From Aliterella sp. RAGGC_92 (GTDB lineage Bacteria > Cyanobacteriota > Cyanobacteriia > Cyanobacteriales > Chroococcidiopsidaceae), in assembly GCA_030826005.1 (NCBI GenBank), contig JAPJOW010000184.1, positions 1-8,919 of the forward strand: a stretch of 8,919 nucleotides of DNA. The letters are read 5' to 3'. Below the pieces are notes generated by a model, which did not search any database, had not been told where the DNA came from, and was given only the letters and a program-made list of their open reading frames with translations. The translations under genes and the position numbers were made by a program. This document shows, one piece after another, positions 6,808-8,919 of the stretch. How positions within the stretch are numbered: the first letter of the stretch is position 1; every line of letters starts with the position of its first letter.

Positions 6808-7887
6808 TTAAGCTTTTACAGCTTGCTTAGAAACGGCTTTTAGTTCGCCTTTAGCGTACTTAGCAGCAAAATCATCCAAGGAAACTTGCTTAATCTTGCT
6901 ACCTTGACCCGCCGATTCAAATTGCTTGTAGCGATCGCCACAAACTTTCTGCATATACACAATTGAAGGCTTGAGGAAGTGACGGGGGTCAAATTCCTTG
7001 GGATTAGCCATCAAAGCTTCCCGCACCGCCGCCGTAATTGCCAAACGGTTATCCGTATCGATATTCACCTTACGAACGCCGCTCTTGATACCTTTTTGGA
7101 TTTCTTCAACCGGAACGCCGTAGGTTTCAGGAATTTGTCCGCCATTTTGGTTAATAATGGCAAGCAAATCTTCTGGTACAGAGGAAGAACCGTGCATTAC
7201 CAAGTGAGTATTGGGTAAGCGGCGGTGGATTTCTTCAATCCGGCTAATAGCAAGAATTTCGCCTGTAGGCTTGCGAGTAAACTTGTAAGCGCCGTGACTT
7301 GTGCCAATAGCAACAGCCAAAGCATCTACTTGAGTTTGTTCTACAAATGCTACCGCTTCGTCAGGGTCAGTTAGTAGCTGATCGTGGGATAAAACGCCCT
7401 CAGCGCCGTGACCGTCTTCTTTATCACCCATGCCAGTTTCCAAAGAACCCAAACAACCGAGTTCGCCTTCAACGCTAACGCCAATTGAGTGAGCAACATC
7501 TACAACTTTGCGAGTTACGTCCACGTTGTACTCAAAACTTGCGGGGGTTTTGGCATCAGCTTCCAAAGAGCCATCCATCATTACGCTAGTAAAGCCATGA
7601 CTCATTGCTGAGTAGCAAGTTGCAGGGCTATTGCCGTGATCTTGGTGCATGGCAATGGGAATATGGGGGTAAGTTTCTACCGCCGCCAAAATTAGGTGAC
7701 GCAGAAAAGACTCGCCTGCATACTTACGCGCGCCGCGAGAAGCTTGCAAAATCACGGGGCTATCCAGTTCGTGGGCAGCCTGCATAATTGCTTGGATCTG
7801 CTCCATGTTGTTAACGTTATAAGCTGGGATGCCGTAGCTATTTTCCGCCGCGTGATCTAGAAGCAGCCGCATTGGTACGAGCGCCAT
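6808..7887 (-). CDS. fba: Class II fructose-bisphosphate aldolase, Calvin-cycle subtype
   Basis: This zinc-dependent aldolase joins glyceraldehyde-3-phosphate and dihydroxyacetone phosphate to fructose-1,6-bisphosphate, and in photosynthetic organisms can also make sedoheptulose-1,7-bisphosphate. It serves the Calvin cycle, gluconeogenesis and glycolysis in the cytosol. The 359 residues show YGIPAYNVNNMEQ (18-30), the metal and catalytic block HQDHGNS (81-87), VEGELG (139-144), a metal-binding His in GTSHGAYK (195-202), MHGSSS (231-236), and the phosphate-binding NIDTD (275-279). The length is typical of the Calvin-cycle subtype. The start is the ATG at 7885-7887, because a perfect AGGAGG lies 7 bases upstream; the frame stays open to a TTG at 7917, but that would place the ribosome site inside the gene. 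It converges with the amidase gene at a shared terminator. Confidence 0.97.
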   Translation of the reverse strand: MALVPMRLLLDHAAENSYGIPAYNVNNMEQIQAIMQAAHELDSPVILQASRGARKYAGESFLRHLILAAVETYPHIPIAMHQDHGNSPATCYSAMSHGFTSVMMDGSLEADAKTPASFEYNVDVTRKVVDVAHSIGVSVEGELGCLGSLETGMGDKEDGHGAEGVLSHDQLLTDPDEAVAFVEQTQVDALAVAIGTSHGAYKFTRKPTGEILAISRIEEIHRRLPNTHLVMHGSSSVPEDLLAIINQNGGQIPETYGVPVEEIQKGIKSGVRKVNIDTDNRLAITAAVREALMANPKEFDPRHFLKPSIVYMQKVCGDRYKQFESAGQGSKIKQVSLDDFAAKYAKGELKAVSKQAVKA

Positions 7888-7894
7888 AGAAATT

Positions 7895-7900
7895 CCTCCT
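7895..7900 (-). promoter_or_regulatory. Shine-Dalgarno sequence of fba
   Basis: AGGAGG on the minus strand is separated by seven bases from the ATG at 7887. It fixes the start codon of fba and is the only full-length Shine-Dalgarno match before a gene in this window. Confidence 0.9.
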
Positions 7901-7964
7901 AATTTGGTTATAGACAAGCGTTTGCATTACGCTAATCTTAAGATAATTTTCAACTTTATAAAAA

Positions 7965-7993
7965 ATTATATCTAGGGATGGGTACTTAGTTTC
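7965..7993 (-). promoter_or_regulatory. Possible fba promoter
   Basis: A perfect TATAAT lies at 7965-7970 on the minus strand, about 80 bases before the fba ATG. The hexamer 17 bases upstream, GAAACT (7988-7993), is a poor -35, so an activator would be expected if this is the promoter. A 10-base palindrome ATCTTAAGAT at 7935-7944 lies in the predicted leader and could be a protein site or chance. The region is AT-rich, which weakens the -10 match. Confidence 0.35.
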
Positions 7994-7996
7994 TTT

Positions 7997-8175
7997 TTAA
8001 AAGTTTGAGTTTAGCACCAATAGACTTTCTACCCAACTATCGACATACTCAAGACCTAGTAGCAATTGACGAGTGCGATCGCGGACGCGACGATAAATAT
8101 CAACAGCCGCACCTACATTAAAATACTCAATTCCATGTACAGCAGGATTTTGACGGAAAAATACTTATGATTCAT
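7997..8175 (-). pseudogene. Broken small reading frame between fba and the Uma2 gene
   Basis: On the minus strand a 55-codon frame (8164 down to the stop at 7997-7999) reads like protein (FRQNPAVHGIEYFNVG, then a charged helix IYRRVRDRTRQLL, ending VLNSNF) but has no start codon at its beginning and is preceded directly by an in-frame stop. An ATG at 8173-8175 lies one frame away. Adding a single T to the T5 run at 8157-8161 would join them into a 59-residue protein beginning MNHKYFFRQN. This may be a frameshifted gene, the remnant of a longer one, or a sequencing error. I do not recognise the family. A HIP1 site (8075-8082) lies within it. The Uma2 promoter overlaps its 5' end on the other strand. 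It and the fba and Uma2 leaders fill the 317-base gap. Confidence 0.42.
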
Positions 8176-8178
8176 AAT
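8150..8178 (+). promoter_or_regulatory. Near-consensus promoter of the Uma2 gene, with palindrome on the -10
   Basis: TTGACG (8150-8155) and CATAAT (8173-8178) each match five of six sigma-70-type consensus bases and are separated by exactly 17 bases. Transcription would begin near 8185, about 20 bases before the GTG start. An interrupted palindrome TTATGA-T-TCATAA (8165-8177) covers part of the spacer and most of the -10, where a repressor could block RNA polymerase; the repressor idea is inference. Confidence 0.6.
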
Positions 8179-8204
8179 AAAGTCATTGAGTTTAAGGTTT
8201 AACT

Positions 8205-8837
8205 GTGACTGCAACCTTACTTACGTCCTCTACAGAAATAATTCATCTTTCGGGGATTCGTTGGCAAACCTACGAGACATTGCGGTCAGAATTGAGACTT
8301 CGCCGTCTTCGCCTTACTTACAATCGTGGCACTTTAGAGATTGTGGCTCCCTCCCCAGAACATGAATTTAACAAAAAGGTTGTAGGACGCTTTGTAGAAA
8401 CTTTAGCTGAAGAATTAAATATCCAAATTTACCCATTGGGTTCAACAACGTTACAAAGACCAGAACTAAGCGGTGCAGAGCCAGATGAATGTTTCTATTT
8501 CCGCAATATTGCCCTAGTTCGAGGCAAAAAGCGGCTGGATCTTACTACTGACCCAGCACCAGATTTAATAATTGAAATTGATATTACCAACAGTTCGCCC
8601 AATCGCCTACAAGTTTATGCAGATATAGGAGTAGCAGAAATCTGGATTTACAACGGCGATTCATTGACGGTTAAACAATTACAAAATGGAGTCTACATTA
8701 CCGCTCAAACAAGTCAATTTTTTGCAAATTTACCGATTTCAGAGATTGCCGGGTTTTTACAACAAGGTCGAACAATAGATTATCTGGAATTAGTAAAAGC
8801 TTTTCGCCTTTGGGTAAGAAGTCAAATTAAAAATTAA
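8205..8837 (+). CDS. Uma2 family protein (PD-(D/E)XK nuclease-like)
   Basis: Uma2 (DUF820) proteins are a large family, greatly expanded in cyanobacteria, with a restriction-endonuclease-like fold. Many are annotated as endonucleases, but their biological role is mostly unknown. The 210 residues contain GTLEIVAPSPEHE (42-54), SGAEPDECFYF (89-99), the core PDLIIEIDITNSS (119-131) with Asp120, Glu124 and Asp126, and YADIGVAEIWIY (138-149), all in the usual order. The typical Lys after the core is not evident; Asn133 and Arg134 stand in that region. The start is GTG at 8205: an in-frame stop lies at 8193-8195, no other Met occurs in the protein, and AAGG (8194-8197) is placed 7 bases upstream as a weak ribosome site. 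It stands alone with its own promoter. Confidence 0.9.
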   Translation: MTATLLTSSTEIIHLSGIRWQTYETLRSELRLRRLRLTYNRGTLEIVAPSPEHEFNKKVVGRFVETLAEELNIQIYPLGSTTLQRPELSGAEPDECFYFRNIALVRGKKRLDLTTDPAPDLIIEIDITNSSPNRLQVYADIGVAEIWIYNGDSLTVKQLQNGVYITAQTSQFFANLPISEIAGFLQQGRTIDYLELVKAFRLWVRSQIKN

Positions 8838-8919
8838 AGCCGATCTGCAATTAGTACATCTATGCTTTGGAGAGTGCGATCGCCCAATTTACAAATTTTA
8901 GTTAGACAGGCGATCGCCC
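8834..8919 (-). CDS. Possible C-terminal end of an unknown gene, cut by the right edge
   Basis: On the minus strand one frame is open from the right edge to a TAA at 8834-8836, giving 27 residues that include LTKICKLGDRTLQSIDVL and end in IADRL. The stop overlaps the Uma2 stop codon by three to four bases (shared TTAA), the same arrangement as at 3247-3250. Two HIP1 sites (8876-8883, 8910-8917) lie within it. An open frame this short can arise by chance and I do not recognise the protein, so this is tentative. Confidence 0.28.
   Translation of the reverse strand, partial: AIACLTKICKLGDRTLQSIDVLIADRL

Larger units (their letters stand above)
497..8917. repeat. Dispersed HIP1 octamers (GCGATCGC), sixteen copies
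   Basis: The palindromic octamer GCGATCGC begins at 497, 1821, 2371, 2883, 3796, 4303, 4661, 4711, 5313, 5557, 6114, 6669, 6931, 8075, 8876 and 8910. That is about one per 560 bases, against roughly one per 65 kb expected for a random octamer. It occurs in genes and spacers alike and marks the DNA as cyanobacterial. HIP1 is a known genome-wide signature in many cyanobacteria, associated with DNA methylation in some. Confidence 0.93.

Noticed and set aside
6979..7218. Plus-strand 79-codon open frame
   Set aside because: It is antisense to well-conserved fba sequence and shows no recognisable motif.
7605..7787. Plus-strand 60-codon open frame
   Set aside because: It is antisense to the catalytic region of fba; a chance frame.
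1..8919. Mobile element, CRISPR array, defence island or tRNA
   Set aside because: No transposase, spaced repeats, terminal inverted repeats or tRNA-like folds were seen; a single Uma2 gene does not make a defence island.

Overview
The window looks like cyanobacterial chromosome. The evidence is the octamer GCGATCGC (HIP1), which occurs at sixteen places in 8.9 kb, together with a Calvin-cycle type class II aldolase, a plastoquinone-pathway UbiA prenyltransferase, two families restricted largely to cyanobacteria and plastids (DUF3119, DUF3086), and a Uma2 protein. Base composition is moderately AT-rich and even across the window. I saw no tRNA, rRNA, CRISPR array or insertion sequence.

Left part (1-2702, minus strand). 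Four genes run in one direction with gaps of 26 to 49 bases: an MlaE/TGD1-type lipid transporter permease, a DUF3119 membrane protein, a DUF3086 coiled-coil protein, and the N-terminal 55 residues of plsY, which runs off the left edge. The two end genes both concern phosphatidic acid: PlsY makes its precursor, and the plastid relative of MlaE moves it between membranes. The two unknown proteins between them are therefore candidate partners. This is the most interesting unit in the window.

Middle part (2703-6800). A 99-residue unknown membrane protein reads to the right, away from mlaE. It meets a long Ppx/GppA phosphatase gene (minus) tail to tail with a 4-base stop overlap. ppx/gppA diverges from ubiA (4-hydroxybenzoate polyprenyltransferase, plus) across an 89-base shared spacer. 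ubiA is followed by a Nit1/Nit2-like amidase (plus). A symmetrical hairpin at 6762-6789 serves as terminator for both the amidase and the convergent aldolase gene.

Right part (6808-8919). fba (minus) has the only perfect Shine-Dalgarno sequence in the window. Its true ATG is at 7887; the upstream TTG in the same frame is not the start. The 317 bases between fba and the Uma2 gene hold a broken small reading frame, restorable by one base in a homopolymer, and a near-consensus promoter for Uma2 whose -10 lies in a small palindrome. Uma2 starts at GTG. The last 86 bases may hold the tail of another minus-strand gene.

Most genes are ordinary cyanobacterial housekeeping genes. The points worth a second look are the lipid cluster with its two DUF proteins, the small unknown membrane protein, and the decayed ORF with an embedded promoter upstream of Uma2.
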